Assembly (NCBI GenBank): GCA_031551695.1
Contig: JAVBNG010000018.1
Span: forward strand, 21,462 to 85,461
Reading direction: 5' to 3'
From: JAAYCI01 sp031551695
Lineage (GTDB): Bacteria; Bacillota; Clostridia; Oscillospirales; Ruminococcaceae
DNA length: 64,000 nt
Every line of letters begins with the position of its first letter. Position 1 is the first letter of the stretch. Positions 41,026 through 49,114 of this stretch are shown here, in pieces. The notes below the pieces were generated by a model that was given only the letters and a program-made list of their open reading frames with translations, was not told the origin of the DNA and ran no database searches. A program made the position numbers and the translations under genes.

Positions 41026-42548
41026 GCGCCCGCCCCCTCTTCTTCGCCGCTGTAGCCCATCATCAAGCCAATTTCCGAATGGGTGCGCTCGCCCGGGGCA
41101 AATTCGCCGGTGATGCGCCCTTCGTAAATCACCATCACCCGGTCCGCCACGCTCAGCACCTCGTCAAGGTCCGCCGAGACCAAAAACACGGCGGCGCCTT
41201 TTTCTTTTTCTTCCAAAAGGCGCCGGTGCACAAACTGCGACGCGCCGATGTCGAGGCCGCGCGTGGGCTGCAACGCCAAAATGAAATCCGGGTTTTTGCT
41301 GAACTCCCGCGCAATGACGACCTTTTGCTGGTTTCCGCCGGACAGGCTGCGCACCTTGGCCTCGGCCTCCGGCGGGCGCACGTCGTACTCCTGCACCAGC
41401 TTTGCGCCGTTTTCATGTACGGTTTTCGTGCGGAAAATGTGTTTTTCGGTAAACGGGGATTTATTATAGCTGTTCAAAATCATGTTCTCGGCCACGGTGA
41501 AGTCCAGCACCAGGCCTTGCGTCATGCGGTCTTCCGGGATGAAGGCAAAGCCCATGTCCATGCGCCCACGCGTGCCTTCGCCGCTCACGTCTTTTCCTTT
41601 GAACAGCACCTGGCCTCCGCTCAGCTTGCGCAAATCCATCAGCACCTCAGAAATTTCCAGCTGGCCGTTGCCGTCCACCCCGGCAAGGCCCAAAATTTCG
41701 CCCCTGCGGATGGAAAAGCTCATGTGCTCCAGGTTCGAGGCCATTTGGTTGCCTTTGGCGGAAACGTCGCGGAACTCCAGCATCACTTCGTCGGACTTGA
41801 CGGGCGTTTTGTCGTAGTCAAAATTCACCGCCTTGCCCACCATCAGGGCGGCAAGGCCTTCTTTCGAGGTGTCGCAGGTGTTCACCGTTTCCACCACACG
41901 GCCGCCGCGCAGCACCGTTACGCGCTCGCAAATTTTCATCACTTCCCATAGCTTGTGGGAGATAAAAATGACGGACTTGCCCGCGGCGGTCAACTGCTCC
42001 AAAATGACGAACAGGTCGTCCACTTCCTGCGGCGCCAGCACGGCGGTGGGCTCGTCCAGAATCAGGATGTCGGCCCCGCGGTACAGCGCCTTCACCAGCT
42101 CCACTTTTTGCTGCATGCCAACAGAAAGGTCGGCCACCTTGCTGTCCACGTCCAGGTTAAAATGGTAGGCGTCGCACAAATCCTGCACTTCTTTTCGCAC
42201 TTTGGCCGTGTTGATTTTGGCAAGCCCATGGCCCAGGCCCAAAATCACGTTTTGCAAAACGGTCATCGGTTCCACCAGCATAAAATGCTGGTGCACCATG
42301 CCCACGCCCAGCGCGATGACGTCGCGCGGGCTTTGGATCTTCACCTTTTCGCCCCTGATGAACACGTCGCCCGCGTCCTGTTCGTACATGCCGTAGACGA
42401 TGTTCATCAGCGTGGTTTTGCCCGCGCCGTTTTCGCCCAAAAGCGCGTGCACTTCGCCGCGGCGCAGGTCAAAATCCACGTCGCTGTTTGCCACCACCTT
42501 GGCAAAGCGTTTCGTGATGCCTTTCATCTCCAGTACGTTTTCCTGCAT
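41022..42548 (-). CDS. BMP-type ABC transporter ATPase with two nucleotide-binding domains
   Basis: 508 residues carrying two ABC modules. The first has Walker A GENGAGKTTLMN (about residue 36), signature LSVGMQQKVELVKAL and Walker B ILILDEPTAVL. The second has a degenerate Walker A region (GLAGVDGNGQLE) and signature LSGGNQQKVVIAREF. This RbsA/YufO layout belongs to nucleoside importers of the BMP group. Drives the two permeases downstream. Confidence 0.92.
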   Translation of the reverse strand: MQENVLEMKGITKRFAKVVANSDVDFDLRRGEVHALLGENGAGKTTLMNIVYGMYEQDAGDVFIRGEKVKIQSPRDVIALGVGMVHQHFMLVEPMTVLQNVILGLGHGLAKINTAKVRKEVQDLCDAYHFNLDVDSKVADLSVGMQQKVELVKALYRGADILILDEPTAVLAPQEVDDLFVILEQLTAAGKSVIFISHKLWEVMKICERVTVLRGGRVVETVNTCDTSKEGLAALMVGKAVNFDYDKTPVKSDEVMLEFRDVSAKGNQMASNLEHMSFSIRRGEILGLAGVDGNGQLEISEVLMDLRKLSGGQVLFKGKDVSGEGTRGRMDMGFAFIPEDRMTQGLVLDFTVAENMILNSYNKSPFTEKHIFRTKTVHENGAKLVQEYDVRPPEAEAKVRSLSGGNQQKVVIAREFSKNPDFILALQPTRGLDIGASQFVHRRLLEEKEKGAAVFLVSADLDEVLSVADRVMVIYEGRITGEFAPGERTHSEIGLMMGYSGEEEGAGA

Positions 42549-42574
42549 GGTGTCTCCCCTTCCCCGTCCGCATC

Positions 42575-42614
42575 AAGCAATGGAAAGAGGCCACGTGGCC
42601 TCTTTCCATTGCTT
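42575..42614. repeat. Perfect 40-bp palindrome between binding-protein and ATPase genes
   Basis: Bases 42575-42594 are the exact reverse complement of 42595-42614. As RNA it is a 20-bp stem with essentially no loop beyond what steric strain forces. On the minus strand it lies just after the lipoprotein gene and should cap its mRNA or attenuate read-through to the transporter. Confidence 0.8.
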
Positions 42615-42634
42615 TGGGGCTTGTTTTCCTAAAA

Positions 42635-43747
42635 TTAGGCGGCGGTTTCGAATACGGAGGCAGGCACGATGCCCGCTTCGCGCAGGGAGCCGTCCTTCAG
42701 GCCTTCGAAAATCTCGTTCAGTTTGTCAACGCCGCCCTCGCCAAAGGCGTCTTCATTGCCGTGGAAGTCGGACAGGTAGATGGCGCCGTCGGCGGTGCCC
42801 ATCAGGTACAGTTCGGGAGACAACGTGCCGTTCACGCCTTTTTCGATGATGGCGGACACCATGAACTCCACGCTTTGAATGGAGGAGACCATGATGGTGT
42901 CGGGGGCCACGTCGTTCTGGTCGCTGATGTAGCCGATCTCTTTGGCGCCCTTGGACTTCGCGGCGTCGATGACGCCGAGGCCGGTCTGGTTCGCGTTGGC
43001 GCACAGCACGTCGGCGCCCTGCTCGATGTAGGCCATGCCCATTTCCTTGCCCTTGGCAACATCGGTCATCGTCTCGGTAAAGCCGGTGATGACGTTCACG
43101 TCCGGGTTAATGTACTGGGCGCCGGCCTCAAAGCCCTTCAGGGAGTCCTCAATGTGGGGCATGCGGGTGCCGCCGATCATGGCGACGGTGTTGCTTTCGG
43201 TGAGAAGCGCGGCGGCCGCGCCGGCCAAAAAGCCCGTTTGCGGGGTGTTGAAGCGCAGGGACGCCATGTTGGGCTCCTGGGTGGAGTCTCCGTTCACCAC
43301 GCAGAACATGCTGTCGGTGAAGGACGGGGCAACGGCTTTCACGGCGTCGCTGAACTCAAATCCGTGGCAGATGATGATGTCGTAGCCCTTGTCGGCATAG
43401 TCGCGCAGCACGGTCTCAAAGTCCGCCGTGGGGATGTTTTCGCTGTAGGCGGTCTCCACGCCGTATTTCTCTTCGGCAATGCCAAGGCCCTTGTAAGCGG
43501 ATTCGTTCCAGCCGGCGTCGTTGATGGGGCCGGTGAGTAGCATGGCCACTTTCAGGTCGCTTGTGGCAGCGGCCGGCTCGGCGCTGTCGGTGGATTCGTC
43601 CGCGGTGCTTTCCGCGGCCGGTTCGGTGCTTTCGGCGGCCGGCTCGGTGCTTTCCGCCGCGGCCGAGGACGACGCCCCGCCGCCGCAGGCGGCCAGCATG
43701 GCCACGCACAAGATGGATGCCAGAAGCAGTGCAAAAATCTTTTTCAT
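42635..43747 (-). CDS. BMP family nucleoside-type substrate-binding lipoprotein
   Basis: 370 residues: signal peptide and lipobox (MLAAC), a Ser/Glu/Pro/Ala-rich linker with tandem STEPAAE repeats, then the BMP domain (VAMLLTGPINDAGWNESAYKGL, YDIIICHGFEFSDAV, GFLAGAAAALLTESNTVAMIGG). It captures a nucleoside or similar ligand outside the cell for the importer encoded by the next three genes. First gene of the operon, divergent from an RpiR regulator. Confidence 0.9.
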   Translation of the reverse strand: MKKIFALLLASILCVAMLAACGGGASSSAAAESTEPAAESTEPAAESTADESTDSAEPAAATSDLKVAMLLTGPINDAGWNESAYKGLGIAEEKYGVETAYSENIPTADFETVLRDYADKGYDIIICHGFEFSDAVKAVAPSFTDSMFCVVNGDSTQEPNMASLRFNTPQTGFLAGAAAALLTESNTVAMIGGTRMPHIEDSLKGFEAGAQYINPDVNVITGFTETMTDVAKGKEMGMAYIEQGADVLCANANQTGLGVIDAAKSKGAKEIGYISDQNDVAPDTIMVSSIQSVEFMVSAIIEKGVNGTLSPELYLMGTADGAIYLSDFHGNEDAFGEGGVDKLNEIFEGLKDGSLREAGIVPASVFETAA

Positions 43748-43887
43748 TTTCTTCCTCCTAAAGTGATTGTTGCTTTATCCAAAGCCGCCCGATGGAACGG
43801 CTTCGTTTCACGTTTGCGGTGGGTTTGCCGCGCCACCGGCGCCGGCAGCGAAAAACAGCCGCTGCAAAGTCATTCATCATGCCTCAT

Positions 43888-43964
43888 ATTATTGCACTCC
43901 ACTTTCGTTTCGTCAATCATAATTTTCATATCAATATTGCTTTCAAAGAAAATCTATGAAAATT
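43888..43964 (-). promoter_or_regulatory. Promoter and operator of the first BMP importer operon
   Basis: On the minus strand TTGACG (complement of 43911-43916) and AATAAT (complement of 43888-43893) are 17 bases apart. Directly upstream, 10-base arms AATTTTCATA (43921-43930) and TATGAAAATT (43955-43964) form a perfect inverted repeat with centres about three helical turns apart. It is a likely site for the divergently encoded RpiR regulator. Confidence 0.65.
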
Positions 43965-44029
43965 ATTCGGTTTTGATATCAGTCAAATATTGTATTATCG
44001 ATAAATATTTTTTAAAAAGGCGAAAATCC

Positions 44030-44094
44030 GTGAAAATTCACAAAGATTCACGTAAAAATTTGGCTTTGACATCGGTGGTGTTTTGTGAAATAAT
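44030..44094 (+). promoter_or_regulatory. Promoter of the rpiR-reductase operon with small palindrome
   Basis: TTGACA (44066-44071) and AATAAT (44089-44094) have a 17-base spacer. The palindrome GTGAAAATTCAC (44030-44041) lies 25 bases upstream and shares the GAAAATT core with the arms at 43921-43964. The rest of the 419-base gap (43748-44166) holds no gene. Confidence 0.6.
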
Positions 44095-44166
44095 GGGAAC
44101 AAGTATTTTGGCCGTAAGAACGTCCGGCATGCGTTTTGGCCCGGCGCACACAAAGGAGGGAACGCG

Positions 44167-45024
44167 ATGTCCACAGCCAAAGGCGGCGCCTATGTGCGCA
44201 TCAATTCCACCTACGCCATGCTGCTTCCCACCGAGAAAAAGATTGCGGACTATATTTTGAAGAACGGCAACCGCGCTGACGAACTTTCCATCAGCGAAAT
44301 TGCGGAAAACAGCGGCGCCAGCAACGCCACCGTCACCCGCTTTTGCAAGCGGCTCGGCTTTAACGGCTTTAAAGATTTCCGCATTTCCGCCATCAAGGAC
44401 GCGCCGGGCAGCCTGAACAGCTTCGAGGTCATCACCGCAGCGCACATCGGCAGCGAAGTGATGAACGTCGAGCGCATCTGCAACTCCAACGCGCAGGCCT
44501 GCGCCGACACCCGCCTACTGCTGGACGAGCGCATGCTGGCCACGGCGGCCGGGATGATTTTATCGCAAAAGCGCCTGTTTGTCATCGGCGAAGGCGCCGT
44601 GGCCAGCGTGGCGGTGGATTTTTACCAAAAGCTGCTGCGCCTTGGCCTCGCGCCCATTTACTCCGGCGACCGGCGCATGCAAAAAATGTATGTAAGCGGC
44701 ACCGGAAAAGATGACACGGTGGTGGCCTTCGACCTTTCGGGCAACACCCGCAGCACGGTGGGGATGCTGGAAACGGCGCGAACGGGCGGCGCCAAAACCA
44801 TCGCCGTGTGCAACACCATCGGCTCGCCGCTGTCCAAATTCGGCGACATGAACCTGTTCGGCCCCGGGCGCATCGGCAGCGACATTTCCGGCACGCTGGC
44901 ACCGCGCATTGCGCTGATGTGCATTGTGGACTGCCTGTTCAACGCCCTGGCGCAGGAAATGGGCGAAAGCTGCCTGGAAAGCATCAAAAAAACCAGCCAA
45001 GTTATTAAAGAAGATTGGGTGTAA
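44167..45024 (+). CDS. RpiR family regulator of the first BMP importer
   Basis: 285 residues, N-terminal HTH_6 (SISEIAENSGASNATVTRFCKRLGFNGF) and SIS domain (LFVIGEGAVASVAVDFY, VVAFDLSGNTRSTVG). Long, nearly colinear similarity to the regulator at 35358-36215 shows a duplicated gene. The ligand is probably a phosphosugar, perhaps ribose- or deoxyribose-phosphate from nucleosides (inference). It is divergent from the importer and followed ten bases later by a flavodoxin-like reductase gene. Confidence 0.87.
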   Translation: MSTAKGGAYVRINSTYAMLLPTEKKIADYILKNGNRADELSISEIAENSGASNATVTRFCKRLGFNGFKDFRISAIKDAPGSLNSFEVITAAHIGSEVMNVERICNSNAQACADTRLLLDERMLATAAGMILSQKRLFVIGEGAVASVAVDFYQKLLRLGLAPIYSGDRRMQKMYVSGTGKDDTVVAFDLSGNTRSTVGMLETARTGGAKTIAVCNTIGSPLSKFGDMNLFGPGRIGSDISGTLAPRIALMCIVDCLFNALAQEMGESCLESIKKTSQVIKEDWV

Positions 45025-45034
45025 GGAGAGACAA

Positions 45035-45688
45035 ATGGTCAAGATTTTGGGGGTGTGCGGCAGCCCGCGCAGCGGCGCAACAGAGGCCGTGGTGCGCCAC
45101 GCGCTGGAAACCGCCGCAAAAAAACCGGGCGTGGAAACGGCGTTCATCACCCTGAAGGGCAAAAAAATAGCCCCGTGCAACGGCTGCGGCGCCTGCCGGA
45201 AAAACAAAAGCTGGTGCGTGATGCAGGACGACATGCAGGACCTGCTGGACGAGTTCCTTTCGGCGGACGCGTATCTGGTTGCAAGCCCGGTGTATGTGCA
45301 CACGGTAACACCGCAGCTGATGGCGTTTTTCACCCGCATGCGCCCCTTGCACCACGTGTTCCCGGACGCTTTGCGCACCAAGGTGGGCGCAGCGCTGGCC
45401 GTGGGCGGCACGCGCAACGGCGGTGAGGAGTTTGCCGTGAACACCATCATCCACCTGATGATGACTCGCGGCGTCAACATTGTGAGCAACGAAATCGGCG
45501 GCTACATCGGCGGCAAGGTGTGGAGCCACGACATCAAAGCTTTCACCGCCGCCGACGATGAAGTGGGCATTGCCACGGTGGAGAGCATGGCGAACAAGCT
45601 GGCGGACATCGCCTGCATTATGAAAAAAGGGCTGGAAGCGGGCGAAGCGGCAGGCGCGCGGGATGCCCTTGGCAAAAAAATCGGATAA
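45035..45688 (+). CDS. NADPH-dependent FMN reductase-like flavoprotein
   Basis: 217 residues. Flavodoxin-like fold with the phosphate-binding loop GVCGSPRSGATEA at residues 6-18, then the cysteine segment CNGCGACRKNKSWCVMQDDM (about 48-67), which is typical of iron-sulfur flavoprotein-like NAD(P)H:FMN oxidoreductases. ASPVYVHTVTPQLMAF supplies the flavin contact. The role is unknown; it probably reduces a quinone, flavin or nucleobase-like compound. AAGGAGAG site; co-transcribed with rpiR. Confidence 0.85.
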   Translation: MVKILGVCGSPRSGATEAVVRHALETAAKKPGVETAFITLKGKKIAPCNGCGACRKNKSWCVMQDDMQDLLDEFLSADAYLVASPVYVHTVTPQLMAFFTRMRPLHHVFPDALRTKVGAALAVGGTRNGGEEFAVNTIIHLMMTRGVNIVSNEIGGYIGGKVWSHDIKAFTAADDEVGIATVESMANKLADIACIMKKGLEAGEAAGARDALGKKIG

Positions 45689-45749
45689 ACGTTTTTTCTT
45701 TTTCGCAGGCATAGTAAAGCTTGTTCCTTCTTTGCAGGTGTAAAAACGA

Positions 45750-45781
45750 ACACCCCCGCCGGCGGCAGGGGTGCCTTTTTA
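45750..45781. terminator. Bidirectional terminator between reductase and gntR
   Basis: CACCCC/GGGGTG (45751-45756 and 45768-45773) with inner GCC/GGC pairs. T tracts follow in both directions (CCTTTTT on plus, GTTCGTTTTT on minus), as expected for two convergent genes. Confidence 0.75.
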
Positions 45782-45841
45782 CGTGCCTTTCGGGAAACAT
45801 CCGCTCGGCCGCGGTTTGCCCCGGCCCGGTGGCGCTCCCCG

Positions 45842-46615
45842 TCAATACGCGTCCATCCGGCGGCCGGGGCCGTATTGCTGCACATAGCTGAATTCGATCA
45901 GCCCCGAATCGAAAAAGGATTCGGAATACAGCACCGGGTTGTCTTTTTGGTCAAAGCAGGTGTTCTTCACCAGCAGCAGCGGCTTCACTTCGTCCGGCAC
46001 CGCCTGCATCAGGCGGCCCACCTCGGGGAAAGCGCCCGTGTGCGTGGCCGTGAGCAGGGTGTCGGCCCACACCACCACAAACCCGGCGCTTTCGTACAGC
46101 ATTTGGAAAATGGAGCACTGGCGCATGGGGGCGAAGGTCTCCTGGTTCACGCGCTCCGAGTCGAAATAGTCATAGCAGATGATGCAGGGCACGCCGTCGG
46201 CGCAATAGGCCAGTTTCAGGCAGGCCACCTGCCGCCCCGGCCCCAGGCGCAGCTGCCCCGCGGCCGCCCCGGCGCCGGGGCTGATGCCGTAGTCAATAAA
46301 CCGCAGGCTGGCCTTTCGCCCGCAGGCGGTGATGATGTCCAGAAAATAGGGCATGGGCGTCATGGGGGTCTTGCGCTGGGAAAAGGTGGGGTTGATGAAG
46401 GTGCCGCTGCCGTGGCGGCGCAAAATCCACCCCTCGCCCGCAAGCTCGCTCAGCACCTCCCGCACGGTGGCGCGGCTTACCTGCAGCGTTTCGGCCAGCT
46501 CCATCTCGGTGGGCATTTTGTAATGGTAGTTCCCCGCCCGCAATTGTGTCTCAATCATGTCACAAATTTGCCCGCGGATGATTTTGCGCAGGTTGAACCT
46601 CGGTGTTTCTCCCAT
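45842..46615 (-). CDS. GntR/UTRA family transcriptional regulator
   Basis: 257 residues. N-terminal winged helix (MPTEMELAETLQVSRATVREVLSELAGEGWILRRHGSGTF region, about residues 34-73) and a C-terminal UTRA ligand domain (YDYFDSERVN, LLLVKNTCFDQKDNPVLYSESFF). HutC-type regulators of this form usually sense the transported substrate. The ATG at 46615 is chosen since the longer frame would run through the operators. Divergent from the second BMP importer. Confidence 0.88.
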   Translation of the reverse strand: MGETPRFNLRKIIRGQICDMIETQLRAGNYHYKMPTEMELAETLQVSRATVREVLSELAGEGWILRRHGSGTFINPTFSQRKTPMTPMPYFLDIITACGRKASLRFIDYGISPGAGAAAGQLRLGPGRQVACLKLAYCADGVPCIICYDYFDSERVNQETFAPMRQCSIFQMLYESAGFVVVWADTLLTATHTGAFPEVGRLMQAVPDEVKPLLLVKNTCFDQKDNPVLYSESFFDSGLIEFSYVQQYGPGRRMDAY

Positions 46616-46640
46616 CGGCGCGCCCCCCCTTCCCGCCTTC

Positions 46641-46692
46641 ACACTAACAGGCTTTGGCGGGCTTGTCAATAAAAAAGGTAAGACCTTTAGAA
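46641..46692 (-). promoter_or_regulatory. gntR promoter with GntR operator copy 1
   Basis: On the minus strand TTGACA (complement of 46664-46669) and TAGTGT (complement of 46641-46646) are 17 bases apart. The element AGGTAAGACCT (46676-46686), extended to 17 bases at 46692, sits just upstream of the -35. It is palindromic (AGGT/ACCT), as expected for a GntR dimer site. Confidence 0.65.
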
Positions 46693-46698
46693 AAGCCA

Positions 46699-46841
46699 TT
46701 GCATTTTGCATGGCCGTGTGATTTAATGATTTCGTGGACAGCACACAGGTAAAAACCCTGTCACTGCGCTGTAAAAGCAGCACAGCGGCAATGGTCATAC
46801 TTTTGTGCGCTGTGCACAAAACCATTCTAAAGGTCTTACCT
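46699..46841 (+). promoter_or_regulatory. Promoter of the second BMP importer and GntR operator copy 2
   Basis: TTGCAT (46699-46704) and TTTAAT (46722-46727) have a 17-base spacer. The second operator (46825-46841) is the exact 17-base reverse complement of copy 1 and lies in the leader, 47 bases before the binding-protein ATG, where a bound repressor could block elongation or loop with copy 1. Another inverted repeat, TTTTGTGC/GCACAAAA, occupies 46801-46821. Confidence 0.6.
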
Positions 46842-46887
46842 ATTTTTGCTTCCACAGCTTGACCACACAAGAGAAATGAGGGGAAAC

Positions 46888-47907
46888 ATGATGAAACTGA
46901 AAAAGCTTGCGGCAATGTTCCTGGCGCTCATCCTGGCTTTGTCTATGGCCGCGTGCGGCGGCACGGCCAGCGCCTCCGGCGGTACCGGCGGCAAACCCGA
47001 AAAAGACCCTTCGGACATGAAGGTGGCCCTTGTGATGCTGGGCGCCATCAGCGACCTTGGCTGGGACTACACCGCCTCTGTCGGCCTTGAAAAAATCGGC
47101 AAAATGGGGCCGGAGACTTCCTATAAAGAGAAGGTGGAGATGTCGGACGTCGAGTCTGTGCTGCGCACCTATGCAACGGAAGGGTACGACGTGATCTTCT
47201 ACGCCACCAGCATGGGCGAAGAGGCCGTGGAGACCGTGGCCGCGGAATTCCCCGACACCCAGTTCATCGTGATTGCGGGCAACCTGATGACGGACAACAT
47301 TTGCAGCGTGAAAATGGCCGACGAACAGCAGGGCTACATGCTGGGCGCCATTGCGGCGCTGGCCAGCGGCACAGACACCGTGGGCTTTGTGGGCGCGAAC
47401 GAGATCGTGCCCGTGGTGAATGGCCTGAAGGGCTACGAGCAGGGCGCCAAAGCCGTGAACGCCAACGTGGAAGTACTGTCCACCTTCACCGGCAGTGACT
47501 TTGACGTGAACCTGGCCAAAGAAGTTGCCACCGCCATGATTGACCAGGGCGCGGGCGCCATGTCGTCCATTGCCACCGCCGGCACTGTGGGCGTGCTGGA
47601 GGCTTGCACCGAAAACAGCATCCCCGCCGTAAGCGAAAGCGCCGGCCTTGCGGAAGGCGCCCCCGACGTAGCGCTCACCTCCGTTATCAAGGACGCTTCC
47701 ATCGGCTATGAAGTGATTTTCCAGCGCTATTTGAACGGCGATTTGCCCACCGAGATCTTGACCATGGGCGCGAAAGAGGGCGTGGTGTACCTGGAGCCCT
47801 GGAATGACAACGCCAAAGTGGGCATTTTGACGGACGACCAGAAGGCCCAGGTGGACCAGATCTACAAAGACCTTGCCGACGGCAAAATCTCCATCGACCT
47901 CAGCTGA
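46888..47907 (+). CDS. BMP family substrate-binding lipoprotein (second importer)
   Basis: 339 residues from either of two adjacent ATG codons (46888 or 46891). Signal peptide and lipobox (LSMAAC), short Ser/Gly linker, and BMP domain (VALVMLGAISDLGWDYTASVGLEKI, YDVIFYATSMGEEAVETVA, GYMLGAIAALASGTDTVGFVG). It is only distantly similar to the protein at 42635 and so probably binds a different nucleoside or ligand. AGGGGA ribosome site. Confidence 0.9.
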   Translation: MMKLKKLAAMFLALILALSMAACGGTASASGGTGGKPEKDPSDMKVALVMLGAISDLGWDYTASVGLEKIGKMGPETSYKEKVEMSDVESVLRTYATEGYDVIFYATSMGEEAVETVAAEFPDTQFIVIAGNLMTDNICSVKMADEQQGYMLGAIAALASGTDTVGFVGANEIVPVVNGLKGYEQGAKAVNANVEVLSTFTGSDFDVNLAKEVATAMIDQGAGAMSSIATAGTVGVLEACTENSIPAVSESAGLAEGAPDVALTSVIKDASIGYEVIFQRYLNGDLPTEILTMGAKEGVVYLEPWNDNAKVGILTDDQKAQVDQIYKDLADGKISIDLS

Positions 47908-47957
47908 CAGACTCCTCTGGCTGCCAGCAAAGCCTATAATGTACCTCATACGTGCTT

Positions 47958-48010
47958 CAAGCAGGATGGGCCCACTTTATGGGAAATAAAGTGTGTGCTC
48001 ATCCTGTTTG
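47958..48010 (+). other. Intercistronic two-part hairpin after the binding-protein gene
   Basis: Outer stem CAAGCAGGATG with CATCCTGTTTG (47958-47968 and 48000-48010, one G-U pair) encloses the inner stem ACTTTAT/ATAAAGT (47974-47980 and 47986-47992). It probably protects the binding-protein mRNA or dampens permease expression; no T tract is present. Confidence 0.6.
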
Positions 48011-48046
48011 AACATGGGGCCATCCACCAGTCAACAGGAGTGTGAC

Positions 48047-49114
48047 ATGGCAGAAAAATTCGATTTCCGGGCGTTTGCCCTGCGGGTGCTGTATCCCATA
48101 CTGGCCATCCTCATTGCCCTTGTGGCGACGGGCTTTATCATTGCGCTGATGGGCTTTCACCCGCTGGAGGCATACGCCATGATGCTGAGCGGCTCGATGC
48201 AAAACGTGAACGCCATCGGCGAGACCATCGTCAGCGCCATCCCGCTCATCTTTTCGGCCCTCAGCTTCGCGCTGGCCTACAAAAGCGGCATTTTCAACAT
48301 CGGCGTGGAGGGGCAGCTGTACATGGGCGCCCTGTTCACCATTTTGGCGGGCACCCTCAAGGGCATCCCCGCCGCCGTGCAAATGCCGCTCACCATTCTG
48401 GCGGGCTTTGCGGGCGGCGCGCTGTGGGGCCTGCTCATCGGCTTTTTGAAGGTGCGCTTCGGCGCCAATGAAATGATCACCTCCATCATGCTGAACTATG
48501 TGGCCACCATTTTCGTCAGCTACTGCGTCAGCGGCCCGCTGAAAGAGCAATCAGGCAGCGGCATGTCCCAAACAGAGGCCGTGGCAAAAAGCGTGCGCCT
48601 GCCCCGGTTCATCCCCGGCACCCGGCTACACGCGGGGGTGTTTCTGGCCGCCGCCGCCCTTGTTTTTTTCTGGGTCTTCATCTGGAAGTCCCGCAAGGGG
48701 TACGAGCTGCGGGTGATGGGCCTGAACGCCAGCGCGGCGGACTACGCGGGCGTTAAAACAGGGCGCAACGTGCTGCTGGTGATGCTGACGGCAGGCGGCG
48801 TTGCGGGGCTTTGCGGCTGTGTGGAAATTTTGGCCCTGCAGGGCCGCCTGATGGCAGGCTTCGCGGGCAGTTTCGGCTTCAACGGCATCACCGTGGCCCT
48901 TTTGGGAGACTGCACGCCCGTGGGCATTTTGCTGTCGGCTTTGCTGTTCGGCGCCTTGAACAGCGGCAGCAACAAAATGGAAATGCTGGTGGGCGTGCCC
49001 AGCGCCACGGTTTCCGTCATGCAGGGCATCATCATTTTGGCCGTGGTGGCCCGGGTGGCCTTCGAGCACCGGCCGCCCAAAATGCGCGTGAAAGAAAAGG
49101 AGGCAAAGGCATGA
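48047..49114 (+). CDS. BMP-type ABC transporter permease (second importer, first subunit)
   Basis: 355 residues with about nine membrane segments. LAYKSGIFNIGVEGQLYMGAL and FGANEMITSIMLNYVATIFVSY are the conserved family segments, and GYELRVMGLNASAADYAGV marks the cytosolic loop. It is the counterpart of the protein at 39916. The start at 48047 follows CAGGAG. Overlaps the next gene by four bases. Confidence 0.9.
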   Translation: MAEKFDFRAFALRVLYPILAILIALVATGFIIALMGFHPLEAYAMMLSGSMQNVNAIGETIVSAIPLIFSALSFALAYKSGIFNIGVEGQLYMGALFTILAGTLKGIPAAVQMPLTILAGFAGGALWGLLIGFLKVRFGANEMITSIMLNYVATIFVSYCVSGPLKEQSGSGMSQTEAVAKSVRLPRFIPGTRLHAGVFLAAAALVFFWVFIWKSRKGYELRVMGLNASAADYAGVKTGRNVLLVMLTAGGVAGLCGCVEILALQGRLMAGFAGSFGFNGITVALLGDCTPVGILLSALLFGALNSGSNKMEMLVGVPSATVSVMQGIIILAVVARVAFEHRPPKMRVKEKEAKA

